A stretch of DNA of 64,000 nucleotides from Methylophilaceae bacterium (GTDB lineage: Bacteria > Pseudomonadota > Gammaproteobacteria > Burkholderiales > Methylophilaceae), in the NCBI GenBank assembly GCA_947379975.1, contig CANCPF010000004.1, forward strand, positions 1 to 64,000, in the 5' to 3' direction. Below are positions 8,834 to 17,533 of this stretch, piece by piece. The stretch's first letter is position 1. The number at the start of each line of letters is the position of its first letter. The position numbers were made by a program, and so were the translations under genes. Below the pieces are notes generated by a model, which worked only from the letters and a program-made list of their open reading frames with translations, was not told the DNA's origin and did no database searches.

Positions 8834-9642
8834 GGATTAATCACTTAAGTTGAGATGGCAATCGTACTTATTATTATCGGCTTAGTAACAGGCGCCTTAT
8901 TGCTGCCATTGCAAGAAGAATATAGCCAATTGTCTCAATCGCAAACAGAGACTACGCTAGCAAATGCTAAGCAAGCTTTATTGGGTTACGCTCAACAAAA
9001 TGGCAGATTGCCTTGCCCCGCAAGTTCGGCAAGCAATATTGATGCGGGTAGTTACGGACAAGAAAATCCTTTGGGCGGCACACGAGATAGCACTACGACT
9101 CAACCACCAGTAGTAGCTAATACTGGTGCAATGCAATCAGGATTTTTGCCTGCAGCCACACTAGGTTTACAGGCTACCGATAAATATGGATTTGCATTAG
9201 ATGCATGGAATAATAGACTTAGATATGCCATTAGCACTGATGATAGTAGTAGCTTTGCTTCGCCGCGTAATGCATCACCGTTCATTACAGTCAGCACTAC
9301 GCACCAGCATGTAGTGGTAGTGATGCGCCAGATTTCACCACATCGGGTAATATGTCGGCTGTTGGCTTGGTCTGTTTGGCGCCTAATTTACGGGTATGTC
9401 AGTCGTTGGCAACCACAGATTGCACCAGCACAATTTATTTAAGCAATAATGCAGTGGCCATTATTTTTTTTACAGGTCCAAACTATGGCATAAGTGCTGG
9501 AGAAGATGAGACCTTAAATTTAGTTGCTACGACTACGTTTTATAGCCGAGCACCAACGATTGCATCATCAGCTTCTTCGTCTTCAAAAGAATTTGATGAC
9601 ATAATGTGTGGATTTCACCTTACATACTTTACAACGCGATGA
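8834..9642 (+). pseudogene. Pilin/pseudopilin-like protein, decayed
   Basis: The peptide VEMAIVLIIIGLVTGALLLP is the hydrophobic N-terminal helix of a prepilin just after the cleavage site. It is followed by AKQALLGYAQQNGRLPCP, a pattern common in type II secretion or pilin-like proteins of betaproteobacteria. Two lesions are visible. At 8834-8854 the expected prepilin cleavage-site residues (GF-[ST]-LVEM) are replaced by GLIT-stop-VEM, with no leader peptide upstream. Between about 9285 and 9305 the frame shifts: the first frame runs into unrelated sequence ending at 9442, while another frame takes over with a plausible continuation (CSGSDAPDFTTSGN, then MSAVGLVCLAPN) to a stop at 9642. An intact gene would need both to be sequencing errors. 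Confidence 0.7.
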
Positions 9643-9668
9643 TACAAGCAGGACAATTACACTAACTT

Positions 9669-10427
9669 ATGAACGATAACCAACTCCTGCGCTATAGTCG
9701 GCACATTCTATTGCCGCAAATTAGTTATGAAGGCCAAGAGGCACTTGTTAATAGCCATGCGTTGATTATTGGTGCTGGCGGTTTGGGCTCGCCAGTAGCG
9801 CTTTACTTAGCGGCCAGCGGTGTAGGCACTTTAACTATTTGCGATTTTGATGCGGTAGATTTAACCAATTTACAACGGCAAATCGTACATACCACGGCTT
9901 CTGTGGGAATGAATAAAGCGCTTTCCGCACAACAAGCTTTGTTTGAAATTAATGCTAGCGTGCATGTCAATACTGTTTGCGTAAGATCATCCGAAGAAGA
10001 ATTTTCTACGTTAATTTCACAGGCGCATGTGGTGATTGATTGTAGCGATAACTTTGCGACACGCTACCTGTTAAACAAACTATGTGTTCAGCTTAAAAAA
10101 CCTTTGGTATCCGGTGCGGCTATTGGATTTGAAGGTCAAGTCACCGTTTACGATATGCGCTCTGAAACCAGCCCTTGTTACCACTGCTTGTTTCCAGACC
10201 AAAGTGAAGCTAGCGGTGAAGATAACGCTATGCGCTGTGCCACCCATGGTGTGTTTTCGCCACTAGTCGGCATGATAGGTACCACTCAAGCCGCGGAGGC
10301 TTTAAAGTTGCTGATGGGAATTGGTGAAAGTTTGCAAGGCCGCTTGCTGTTGTTAGATGCGCTAACAATGGAATGGCGAACTATTAAATTACGTAAAGAT
10401 TTGGCTTGCGTCGTGTGTGGTACTTAA
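9669..10427 (+). CDS. moeB: MoeB/ThiF-type E1-like adenylyltransferase
   Basis: Enzymes of this family adenylate the C-terminal glycine of a small ubiquitin-like sulfur carrier (MoaD in molybdopterin synthesis, ThiS in thiamine synthesis). The 252 residues have the ATP-binding glycine motif GAGGLGSPVALYLAASG at about 38-54. They also have DLTNLQRQI with the conserved Arg, VIDCSDNFATRYLLN, and two zinc-binding CxxC pairs (CYHC and CVVC near the C-terminus). The conserved catalytic Cys region reads MRCATHGVFSPLVG. There is no C-terminal rhodanese domain. No moaD or thiS is adjacent, so MoeB versus ThiF is not settled; the length and ending favour MoeB. The ribosome site is weak (AGGA about 15 nt upstream). 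Confidence 0.85.
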   Translation: MNDNQLLRYSRHILLPQISYEGQEALVNSHALIIGAGGLGSPVALYLAASGVGTLTICDFDAVDLTNLQRQIVHTTASVGMNKALSAQQALFEINASVHVNTVCVRSSEEEFSTLISQAHVVIDCSDNFATRYLLNKLCVQLKKPLVSGAAIGFEGQVTVYDMRSETSPCYHCLFPDQSEASGEDNAMRCATHGVFSPLVGMIGTTQAAEALKLLMGIGESLQGRLLLLDALTMEWRTIKLRKDLACVVCGT

Positions 10428-10506
10428 AATTTAGCATACTGTGAAGCGTTACTAGGTTTTATAGACAATTTCTCCAGCGTTTTTACTTGGCTAACCTGTC
10501 TGCTAT

Positions 10507-10926
10507 TTAAACAACATTTTTGTGCGTGCAAGTTAGTTGTCCACTAATAAATGAGCCTGCCTGCATTTTGATTGTGCTGTAAGTAACTTTAGCCGTCACG
10601 CTAGAATGCGCGTTAAGTACTAGCTCTCGACAATTAACTTCGCCCTTTAAATCTCCTATTACAACAACGATGTCTGCGTCTAACTTGCCATCAAATAAAC
10701 CACTTTTGCCTATAGTAATTTTATCTACTTTAATCGCACCTTTAAAAACTCCATCTAAATGCAGTAAACCTTTAAATGTAAAGTTTCCATCCAAAACCGC
10801 ACCGTCACTAATGATTGATGTTTTTTGTATACTAGGAGATGTTGGTATTAAAACAGACTTATCTTCATGTGAGATGGGTTTAATTTCACTAGTTTTCATT
10901 ATAGGTTGCTTATATTTATTGAACAT
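10507..10926 (-). CDS. Bactofilin (second of two)
   Basis: Bactofilins are cytoplasmic polymer-forming proteins with a right-handed beta-helix that mark sites of cell-wall synthesis or modification. The 139 residues show the typical DUF583 core from about residue 40: VLDGNFTFKGLLHLDGVFKGAIK, then IGKSGLFDGKLDADIVVVIGDLKGEV, ending in AGSFISGQLTC. The ATG at 10926 overlaps the end of the M23 peptidase gene by 11 nt; an in-frame ATG at 10899 is an alternative. It is the last gene of the three-gene bactofilin-peptidase unit. It differs from the first bactofilin in its longer N-terminal tail, which in this family often directs membrane binding or partner contacts. Confidence 0.85.
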   Translation of the reverse strand: MFNKYKQPIMKTSEIKPISHEDKSVLIPTSPSIQKTSIISDGAVLDGNFTFKGLLHLDGVFKGAIKVDKITIGKSGLFDGKLDADIVVVIGDLKGEVNCRELVLNAHSSVTAKVTYSTIKMQAGSFISGQLTCTHKNVV

Positions 10927-11965
10927 TATTTGCCATCGCCATGATTATTTGTGGATTTATCTTAACGTTATTTTGTGATACTTCAAAATGCAAATGTGTG
11001 CCTGTAGAAAGCCCTGTATTTCCAATCTTTCCGACAACATTTCCTTTTTCGAGTTTTTGACCTTCAGTAACAAACACAGCGCTTAGATGGCCATAAAGCG
11101 TTTTGATACCATTTCCATGAGATATCGTTACTACATTTCCATAACCCTTGGGATCATTGGTAACATTGTAAACAACTCCAGAAAGTACGTTTTTAGCATA
11201 TAAATCAGCCGAAGGTGCATAATCTAGACCTTCATGCAAAGTAACTTTTCCTGTAATTGGATGTATCCTTGGACCAAATTTTGAAGTTAAAACTGGATTA
11301 TTTACTGGTGTCATTTTTGGAAATGAAGAAATTAGTTGATTTATAGCTTCATTTTTAATGAGATTCTTTTTATAGTCTTTTGTTGATGGATCTAATACAA
11401 TTTCTTTAGACGAACCACCGCGACCAAGACGGTTTAATGAAATGCTTTTTTCTAATTTTTCAATGTCGCTTTTAGATATTCCGGCAACCTTCAGCCCTAA
11501 TTCAAGAGTCTCGTTTGCATGAGCAAGCTGTATCGATGCAAATTGTACTAAAGTTTGCATCTTATTCACTTTGTCTCTAGATTTTTGTGCTATTTGAAGC
11601 AGCTTATCCTGAGGCATATTTTCAATAGTGCCTACGGATTCATCTGATAGATCGGCTAACGCCTCAAAGGCCTCTTTCTTCTTTTGTTCAGCATCAATCT
11701 TAGACGCTTCTAATTGCCCATAGCGCCATATTGAAAAGCTACTATGCAATGATAGGGCAGTAATAGTTAAAAGGATCGCTATTAAAGAACAGATTATTAT
11801 TCTCGCGGCTAGGCGCTGCGTATTGGCTCTTATGTAAAAATAATGCAATTCATCAGACTGTTCAAAAATTAACCTTAAATCACTATACTTATGGCACCAT
11901 AGACCTTTGATGATGCGACTAGGTGAAAAAGTTGAGCTATTTAATTCTAATGCTAAACTAATCAT
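10916..11965 (-). CDS. Membrane-anchored M23 family (LytM-type) peptidoglycan endopeptidase
   Basis: The 349-residue protein has about 54 N-terminal cytoplasmic residues, one transmembrane helix (about 55-75, ARIIICSLIAILLTITALSL) and a helical, probably coiled-coil stretch at 80-215. A C-terminal zinc peptidase domain follows. The metal and catalytic residues of M23 are all there: H244 and D248 (HEGLD), H293 (YGHL) and H326 (HLHFE). An active, periplasm-facing endopeptidase is therefore expected. The start overlaps the upstream bactofilin stop by 8 nt (ATGATTAG), so translation is coupled. The cytoplasmic tail is the likely contact to the bactofilins, as known for bactofilin-linked M23 proteins of other bacteria; that part is inference. 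Confidence 0.88.
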   Translation of the reverse strand: MISLALELNSSTFSPSRIIKGLWCHKYSDLRLIFEQSDELHYFYIRANTQRLAARIIICSLIAILLTITALSLHSSFSIWRYGQLEASKIDAEQKKKEAFEALADLSDESVGTIENMPQDKLLQIAQKSRDKVNKMQTLVQFASIQLAHANETLELGLKVAGISKSDIEKLEKSISLNRLGRGGSSKEIVLDPSTKDYKKNLIKNEAINQLISSFPKMTPVNNPVLTSKFGPRIHPITGKVTLHEGLDYAPSADLYAKNVLSGVVYNVTNDPKGYGNVVTISHGNGIKTLYGHLSAVFVTEGQKLEKGNVVGKIGNTGLSTGTHLHFEVSQNNVKINPQIIMAMANNVQ

Positions 11966-12344
11966 TCTTAGTAGCAGTTTCCGAAGTTATGATCGCAGGT
12001 AAAATTCCAAAGTCATTTTTGGCTGACATCTTTTCAATGCTGCCTTCTACTGAACCGCCTTGTTCTATTTCCATAGAGTCATAACGAATCAATCCCGAAA
12101 CTTTTCCACTAGCTCTTATGATTAATGTTTTTCTGACATCTAAAGAGTTAACTATTTCACCATGAATGTCAGCAGCATCGACCTTAACATCTCCGTTTAC
12201 CTTGCCAGTAACTCCAACACAAATTTCATGAGCTATTATTTCACCGTTTACGTTGCCATATACATGAACTGCGCCTGTTGCATTAATGCTTCCTGTGATG
12301 GTTACACCTTTTCCAACTAAAAGGCTGCCTTCTTTATCTTCCAT
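11958..12344 (-). CDS. Bactofilin (first of two)
   Basis: The 128 residues are almost wholly the bactofilin beta-helix: repeated turns such as VTITGSINATGAVHVYGNVNGEI, GVTGKVNGDVKVDAADIHGEI and ASGKVSGLIRYDSMEIEQGG. Short N- and C-terminal tails flank the core, as in polymerising members. It opens the operon and overlaps the M23 gene by 8 nt. Two different bactofilins in one operon suggest co-polymers or separate roles. The region upstream (from 12345) should hold the operon promoter, but no clear -35/-10 pair was identified. Confidence 0.88.
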   Translation of the reverse strand: MEDKEGSLLVGKGVTITGSINATGAVHVYGNVNGEIIAHEICVGVTGKVNGDVKVDAADIHGEIVNSLDVRKTLIIRASGKVSGLIRYDSMEIEQGGSVEGSIEKMSAKNDFGILPAIITSETATKND

Positions 12345-12907
12345 GATTTGCTCACTTATACTTTGTTGATAACATTTTCTAATATTTTTTGTGCCATATT
12401 CATTTACTGAACAGACATTTCAATATTTTTTAATAATACGTAGCAAAATCAAGCAAACTTTGAATTTTAAAGCCAGAAGTTTTGATGGCAAAGATTTTAA
12501 ATTTAGCGTTGATTAGTTCTATAAATCAGCACATTATTAACAATTTAGCTACTTTGTGATACTAATATATAAATAAAGATATATCAATGAAAATAAGCGA
12601 GCATAAATTAAAGTCTTGTGCAAATTTACGTTCTATTTTCCGTTGTGAGATTAACGTGCAACTAAGCAGCGATATGCGAATTGATGTCGTACATGCGAGC
12701 AATCTAAAACAGAATGCTTATATTAAGAGTTGCGGCATAAACGTAGCAATATGATTTCGGTAGCATCGCTTGGAGGCAAAAATAGCCTTAGTAGCCTGTT
12801 TCTACTCTTGTTATCTAATAAGGATGGGATTTTCGCATGAGATTATTTAATGCTGAAATTTTCGTGACTACTTAGCTAGGGTATTCTCCAACGCCAAAAT
12901 ATTGCGC
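12345..12907. other. 563-nt gap with one doubtful small ORF
   Basis: This AT-rich stretch separates the bactofilin operon from pyrE. It holds a possible 55-codon forward reading frame at 12587-12754 (starting MKISEHKLKSCANL, four cysteines) with only a weak purine-rich sequence in front of it. I do not recognise the peptide. No tRNA, hairpin terminator or repeat was found. It could be a promoter region plus the remains of a lost gene. Confidence 0.4.
12587..12754 (+). CDS. Possible small protein of 55 residues, unrecognised
   Basis: An ATG at 12587 opens a frame of 55 codons to TGA at 12754. The peptide has four cysteines and no hydrophobic helix. The only ribosome-site candidate is AAAGA about 8 nt upstream. 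Codon use cannot be judged at this length. It may be chance. Confidence 0.15.
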   Translation: MKISEHKLKSCANLRSIFRCEINVQLSSDMRIDVVHASNLKQNAYIKSCGINVAI

Positions 12908-13600
12908 CTAATTAACACCGTACTGTTGGCGATACGCTTTAACCGCCTGCAAACTTTGCGCCATGTCGTGCCTATTGTTTAGATAGCTCATTAAATCCGC
13001 TAAATTGGTAATGGCGCATACTGGTATATGATTGTTTTTAATGACTTCTTGCACTGCCGACAATTCACCTAAACCTTTTTCTTGCCTATCAATCGCAATG
13101 GCAACGCCACAAGCCTTCGCGCCATTAGCACTGATCAGCTCAACGGATTCTCGCACTGAAGTACCGGCTGAAATGACATCATCAATGATAAGAACGCGGC
13201 CTTTTAATGGACTACCGACAATTAAACCACCTTCGCCATGATCTTTGGCCTCTTTACGGTTGTAAGCATAAGGGACATTGCGGCCATTTTTGGCAAAGGC
13301 GATGGCAATACTGGCCGCTAAAGTAATGCCTTTATACGCTGGGCCAAATAACATATCAAATTCAATGCCTGAGTTTTGAATGGCAGCAGCATAAAATTCG
13401 CCTAACTTCATCAAGCTTTCGCCATCATTAAATAGTCCCGCGTTGAAAAAGTACGGGCTTAAACGACCAGCCTTTGTAGTAAATTCACCAAAGCGTAAAA
13501 CCTCTTTTTGGATAGCAAATGCGATAAACTCTTGTCTAAAATCATTGCTAGATTGTTGGCTGGTTTCTTTACTACATTCTTGGCTAGTATTTGGATTCAT
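12908..13600 (-). CDS. pyrE: Orotate phosphoribosyltransferase
   Basis: PyrE joins orotate to PRPP to give orotidine 5'-phosphate in pyrimidine synthesis. The 230 residues contain RQEFIAFAIQKEVLRFGEFTTKAGR at the start of the fold, FGPAYKGITLAASIA, the flexible catalytic loop NRKEAKDHGEGG, and the PRPP-binding motif VLIIDDVISAGTS. It is about 15 residues longer at the N-terminus than the E. coli enzyme, with a Ser/Gln-rich leader. It is divergent from xth with only 27 nt between the starts, so their promoters must overlap or lie within the opposite genes. Confidence 0.95.
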   Translation of the reverse strand: MNPNTSQECSKETSQQSSNDFRQEFIAFAIQKEVLRFGEFTTKAGRLSPYFFNAGLFNDGESLMKLGEFYAAAIQNSGIEFDMLFGPAYKGITLAASIAIAFAKNGRNVPYAYNRKEAKDHGEGGLIVGSPLKGRVLIIDDVISAGTSVRESVELISANGAKACGVAIAIDRQEKGLGELSAVQEVIKNNHIPVCAITNLADLMSYLNNRHDMAQSLQAVKAYRQQYGVN

Positions 13601-13627
13601 ATATTTAATAAAATTAAGGAATAAGTT

Positions 13628-14401
13628 TTGAAGATTATATCGCTAAACCTAAACGGCATACGTTCTGCAACAAATAAAGGTGTACAAGCTTGGCTGCAAA
13701 CACAAAATGCCGACATTGTTTGTATGCAAGAAATCAAAGCGCAGGCGGCTGATATGACTGCAGAAATGCATAATCCTGCGGGATATTTTGGTCATTTTCA
13801 TTATGCTGAAAAAAAAGGCTATAGCGGCGTAGGTATTTATTCTAAAGCCAAGCCAGATAAAATAATTGAAGGTTTGGGCATTACTGATATTGACAGCGAA
13901 GGTCGCTATTTAGAATGTCAGTTTGGCAATCTAAGTGTTATTTCGCTGTACTTACCTTCAGGTTCAAGTGGTGAAGAACGTCAGACTTTTAAGTTTAGTG
14001 TGATGACACGCTTTATGTTGCATTTAAAAGCGCTCATTGAAAGTGGCCGCGAAGTGGTCATTTGCGGTGATTGGAATATCGCGCATAAAGAAGCGGATTT
14101 AAAAAACTACAAAGGTAATAAGAAAAATTCAGGGTTTTTACCTGAAGAGCGCTTGTGGTTAAGCGAGTTATTTGACCAAGTTGGCTGGGTGGATGTTTAC
14201 CGCAAGCTACACCCAAACACCACAGACGAGTGTTATACATGGTGGAGCAATCGCGGCCAAGCTTGGGCGAAAAATGTGGGTTGGCGTATCGATTATCAAA
14301 TTGCAACGCCTGGCATTGCAGAAAAAGCTATTTCTGCCAGCGTTTATAAAGACGAGCGCTTTAGTGATCACGCGCCATTGATCGTTGATTATTTAACTTA
14401 A
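13628..14401 (+). CDS. xth: Exodeoxyribonuclease III (AP endonuclease)
   Basis: This Mg-dependent enzyme cuts DNA at abasic sites and degrades 3' ends in base excision repair. The 257 residues hold the family motifs in order: SLNLNGIRSA, CMQEIKA with the metal-binding Glu, GDWNIAHKEADLKN with the catalytic Asp/Asn, RIDYQIAT, and SDHAPLIVDY with the catalytic His. The start is TTG at 13628: an AAGGA lies 7 nt upstream, no ATG is available, and the conserved sequence begins immediately (KIISLNLNG). The length agrees with the XthA/ExoA family. Confidence 0.95.
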   Translation: MKIISLNLNGIRSATNKGVQAWLQTQNADIVCMQEIKAQAADMTAEMHNPAGYFGHFHYAEKKGYSGVGIYSKAKPDKIIEGLGITDIDSEGRYLECQFGNLSVISLYLPSGSSGEERQTFKFSVMTRFMLHLKALIESGREVVICGDWNIAHKEADLKNYKGNKKNSGFLPEERLWLSELFDQVGWVDVYRKLHPNTTDECYTWWSNRGQAWAKNVGWRIDYQIATPGIAEKAISASVYKDERFSDHAPLIVDYLT

Positions 14402-14424
14402 AAGGCTTTTATGTGAAATGATGG

Positions 14425-15684
14425 CTAAAGTTTCTCTTGTGCGGGTATATTTTTCTGTACATGCCAAGGCGCTACTTTTATGAGTAATAACATGCCGGGA
14501 ATTGCCGCAAAGAAACAAAAAATAAAGAAATTCTTCCAGCCTAAATCTTCTACCAAATAGCCGGTTGCGGCATTGGCAAAAGTACGCGGCACCGCAGCAA
14601 GACTGGTAAACAAGGCAAATTGTGTGGCGGTGTAAAGTGGGTGCGTGGTGTGGGCAATATAGGACACAAAAGCAGCGGTTCCTAAGCCAACGCCCAAGGC
14701 CTCCACACCGATCACCAAGCCTAAAACCAGCGGGTTGTGGCCTACAGCTGCCAGCAACACAAAGCCTAAAATCGCCAACATTTGCACCGCACCAAATAAC
14801 CATAAGGCGCGATTAATACCTAGCTTGAGCATCCACATGCCGCCTAGTATGCCGCCAATTACACTGGGCCATAAACCTGCATTCTTAGCAATCAGGCCTA
14901 TCTCAGTTTTACTGAACCCCATATCCAGGTAAAAAGGTGTAGCAAGCGCAGTAGCCATGCTGTCGCCCAATTTATAAAAGAAAATAAAGGCTAATATTAG
15001 TAACGCTGATTGCCAGCCACGCCGTGAAATAAACTCTTGAAATGGCTCAGTGACTGCTGCGCGCATGGTTTTAGGTGCACCACTATTTAAAGTCGGCTCT
15101 TTGACAAAAATGGTCATGACTATGCCCGGCAGCATAAACAATGCGGTAATTAAAAACACGCTGCTCCAAGGCAAATAGTCGGCCAATATCAAAGAAAGTG
15201 AGCCTGGCACTAAGCCAGCAATTTTGTAGGCATTTACGTGAATAGCGTTACCCAATCCTAGCTCAACGTCTAACAATAATTCGCGACGGTAAGCATCTAA
15301 TACGATATCTTGCGAAGCACTAAAAAAAGCGACTGCGCTGGCTAAATAAGCAATCGTCCAAATATCAAACTTGGGGTTGAAAGCGCCAAATATGGGAATG
15401 GATAGCAGTAATAAAACTTGTGAAATCAGTAGCCATCCACGCCTGCGGCCTAAGGGCGGAATATAGCGGTCAAAAAGTGGCGCCCATAAAAATTTCCAAG
15501 TAAAAGGCAGATTGATCAGCGCAAATAAGCCGATGGCTTTTAAATTAACGCCTTCCGAGCGTAACCATGCTGGCAACAAACTGACCAGTATATACAGCGG
15601 TAAGCCTGAGCTAAAGCCGGTGAATATGCAAATAAGCATGCGCTTATTAAGCAGCGCTTGCCAAATACTAGGTTGAGTAGTCAT
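14425..15684 (-). CDS. ampG: AmpG-type muropeptide permease (major facilitator superfamily)
   Basis: AmpG imports anhydro-muropeptides released from the cell wall for recycling. The 419 residues have about twelve transmembrane segments and AmpG-typical sequence near the start: FSSGLPLYILVSLLPAWL, KFLWAPLFDRY, GRRRGW and SQDIVLDAYRREL. The C-terminal half includes GDSMATALATPFYLDMGFSK. It is convergent with xth (23 nt between stops) and is followed upstream by metW in the same direction with a 12-nt gap, so it may be read from the metX promoter. Confidence 0.88.
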   Translation of the reverse strand: MTTQPSIWQALLNKRMLICIFTGFSSGLPLYILVSLLPAWLRSEGVNLKAIGLFALINLPFTWKFLWAPLFDRYIPPLGRRRGWLLISQVLLLLSIPIFGAFNPKFDIWTIAYLASAVAFFSASQDIVLDAYRRELLLDVELGLGNAIHVNAYKIAGLVPGSLSLILADYLPWSSVFLITALFMLPGIVMTIFVKEPTLNSGAPKTMRAAVTEPFQEFISRRGWQSALLILAFIFFYKLGDSMATALATPFYLDMGFSKTEIGLIAKNAGLWPSVIGGILGGMWMLKLGINRALWLFGAVQMLAILGFVLLAAVGHNPLVLGLVIGVEALGVGLGTAAFVSYIAHTTHPLYTATQFALFTSLAAVPRTFANAATGYLVEDLGWKNFFIFCFFAAIPGMLLLIKVAPWHVQKNIPAQEKL

Positions 15685-15696
15685 GCTGCTACTGGC

Positions 15697-16317
15697 TTAT
15701 CTTGGCAGACTATTTTCTAGGCGATACATGGCCAAGTTGCCCATTAAGTTAGGCATAAAAGTCACCGGTTTATTGTCAGTTAATACCAAACGTTCTTTAA
15801 TGGTGATGTTGCTGTTCTTACAAAACTGATCAAAATCGTTGATAGTGCATAAATGCACATTCGGCGTATCAAACCATTGGTGCGGCAGACTTTTTGAAAC
15901 CGGCATATTGCCAGTCAGAATTTGACTACGATTGCGCCAATAGCCAAAATTAGGGAAAGTCACGATAACCTCGTGACCAACGCGCAACATTTCACGCACG
16001 ATGACTTCAGTATTATGTACCGCTTGCAAGGTTTGTGAGAGTATCACGGTGTCAAAAGACTGGTCTTCAAAGCCGGATAAGCCAGACTCTAAGTCCATTT
16101 GAATGACGTTAATGCCACTGGACATAGAGGCTAACCAATTAGCATCATCTTTTTCTACGCCGTAACCACGAACTTCTAGTGAGGCTTTTAAATATTGTAA
16201 TAAGGCACCGTCCGCGCAACCTAAGTCTAATACTTTTGCGCCAAATGGCAACCAGCTTGCGATAATGGCAAAGTCATGTCTGAATTCTTGGCCAAGTTGT
16301 TGTTGAGTGATACTCAT
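15697..16317 (-). CDS. metW: Methionine biosynthesis protein MetW (methyltransferase-like)
   Basis: MetW is a class I methyltransferase-fold protein always found with MetX in many proteobacteria and needed for full MetX function. The 206 residues contain the SAM-binding-like motif VLDLGCADGALLQYL, VIQMDLESG, DTVILSQTLQAV, and FPNFGYWRNR. Its start overlaps the metX stop by 4 nt (ATGA), so the pair is translationally coupled. No methyl transfer activity is established for the family, and the sequence does not settle it. Confidence 0.93.
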   Translation of the reverse strand: MSITQQQLGQEFRHDFAIIASWLPFGAKVLDLGCADGALLQYLKASLEVRGYGVEKDDANWLASMSSGINVIQMDLESGLSGFEDQSFDTVILSQTLQAVHNTEVIVREMLRVGHEVIVTFPNFGYWRNRSQILTGNMPVSKSLPHQWFDTPNVHLCTINDFDQFCKNSNITIKERLVLTDNKPVTFMPNLMGNLAMYRLENSLPR

Positions 16318-17480
16318 GCCACGCTCCCAGCTTTAATGTTATCTACTTGAATATTTTCCACTAGGATATTATTAAGATAACTACGCAAAATTGCATGGTA
16401 ATGCGGGTCTGGCATTAAAAACGCGTCATGACCGTGGGCTGCTGTCACTTCTGCATAGCTCACAGTACGTTCGTTATCAAGCAAGGCTTTAACAACCTCA
16501 CGCGAGCGTGCTGGTGAAAAGCGCCAGTCACTGGTAAATGAAACAACTAAAAATTGAGCCGTGACTTTTTTCAAAGCTTCCGTTAAGTCACCACCAAAGT
16601 CCAACGCTGGGTCGAAATAATCTAAAGCGCGCGTCATGCGTAAATAAGTGTTGGCATCAAACTCGCCAGCAAATTTATCACCCTGATAACGCAGGTAAGA
16701 TTCCATTTCAAACTCAGCATCAAAACTGTATTTAATAGTATCTTTAAGCTTGCGACCAAACTTAGCGCCCATCGCATCGTCGCTTAAATAGGTAATATGC
16801 CCTAGCATACGAGCAATCCTAAGACCGCGCCTAGGCACAACGCCATGCGCATAATAATCACCACCATGAAACTCTGGATCGGTAATAATCGCTTGGCGTG
16901 CCACTTCATTAAACGCCATATTTTGCGCGGTAAGATTAGGTGCAGAGGCAATAACTAACGCGTGGCGTACACGTTCAGGATATGCAATGGTCCACTGCAA
17001 GGCTTGCATACCGCCTAGGCTACCACCCACAACTGCAGCTAATTGTTGAATGCCTAAGTAATCTGCTAATAAAGTTTGTGAGGTCACCCAGTCTTCGACA
17101 GTGAGTATTGGGAATGCTGAACCCCAAGGCTGACTTGTAGCAGGATTAATGCTGGCAGCGCCTGTGCTACCGTGGCAGCCACCTAAATTATTCACACCAA
17201 TGACAAAGAATTTATTGGTATCTAACGGTTTATTCGGACCAATTAAATTATCCCACCAACCCGGATATTTATCGTCTTCTGAATATTTACCCGCCACATG
17301 GTGTGTGCCAGAAAGCGCATGGCAGATTAAAACTGCGTTAGATTTATCGGCATTTAATTGGCCATAAGTTTCATAAACGAGATTATATTGAGGTAGCACC
17401 GCACCACTTTTAAGTGTGAGTGGCGCATCAAAATGTGCAGTTTGGGCGGCAACAATGCCAACGGAGTTATTTACTTGCAT
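16314..17480 (-). CDS. metX: Homoserine O-acyltransferase MetX
   Basis: MetX activates homoserine by transferring an acetyl or succinyl group, the first step of methionine synthesis. The 388-residue alpha/beta hydrolase has the nucleophile elbow GGSLGGMQAL, NLGGCHGSTGAASINP, an Asp in VVSFTSDWRFSP, and the catalytic His in AHGHDAFLMPD. Members of this family in proteobacteria with MetW often use succinyl-CoA despite the MetX name, so the acyl donor is open. No SAM riboswitch fits in the 53 nt before the divergent neighbour gene. Confidence 0.93.
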   Translation of the reverse strand: MQVNNSVGIVAAQTAHFDAPLTLKSGAVLPQYNLVYETYGQLNADKSNAVLICHALSGTHHVAGKYSEDDKYPGWWDNLIGPNKPLDTNKFFVIGVNNLGGCHGSTGAASINPATSQPWGSAFPILTVEDWVTSQTLLADYLGIQQLAAVVGGSLGGMQALQWTIAYPERVRHALVIASAPNLTAQNMAFNEVARQAIITDPEFHGGDYYAHGVVPRRGLRIARMLGHITYLSDDAMGAKFGRKLKDTIKYSFDAEFEMESYLRYQGDKFAGEFDANTYLRMTRALDYFDPALDFGGDLTEALKKVTAQFLVVSFTSDWRFSPARSREVVKALLDNERTVSYAEVTAAHGHDAFLMPDPHYHAILRSYLNNILVENIQVDNIKAGSVA

Positions 17481-17533
17481 AATGTGATTATACTATGGCT
17501 TGTTAATATGGGTATTAAACTAAAGAGGCTACG

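Noticed and set aside
12777..12860. Possible RNA gene in the gap upstream of pyrE
   Set aside because: No stable hairpin, promoter or terminator could be made out in this stretch.
17481..17533. SAM riboswitch ahead of metX
   Set aside because: Only 53 nt separate metX from its divergent neighbour, too short for any known SAM riboswitch.
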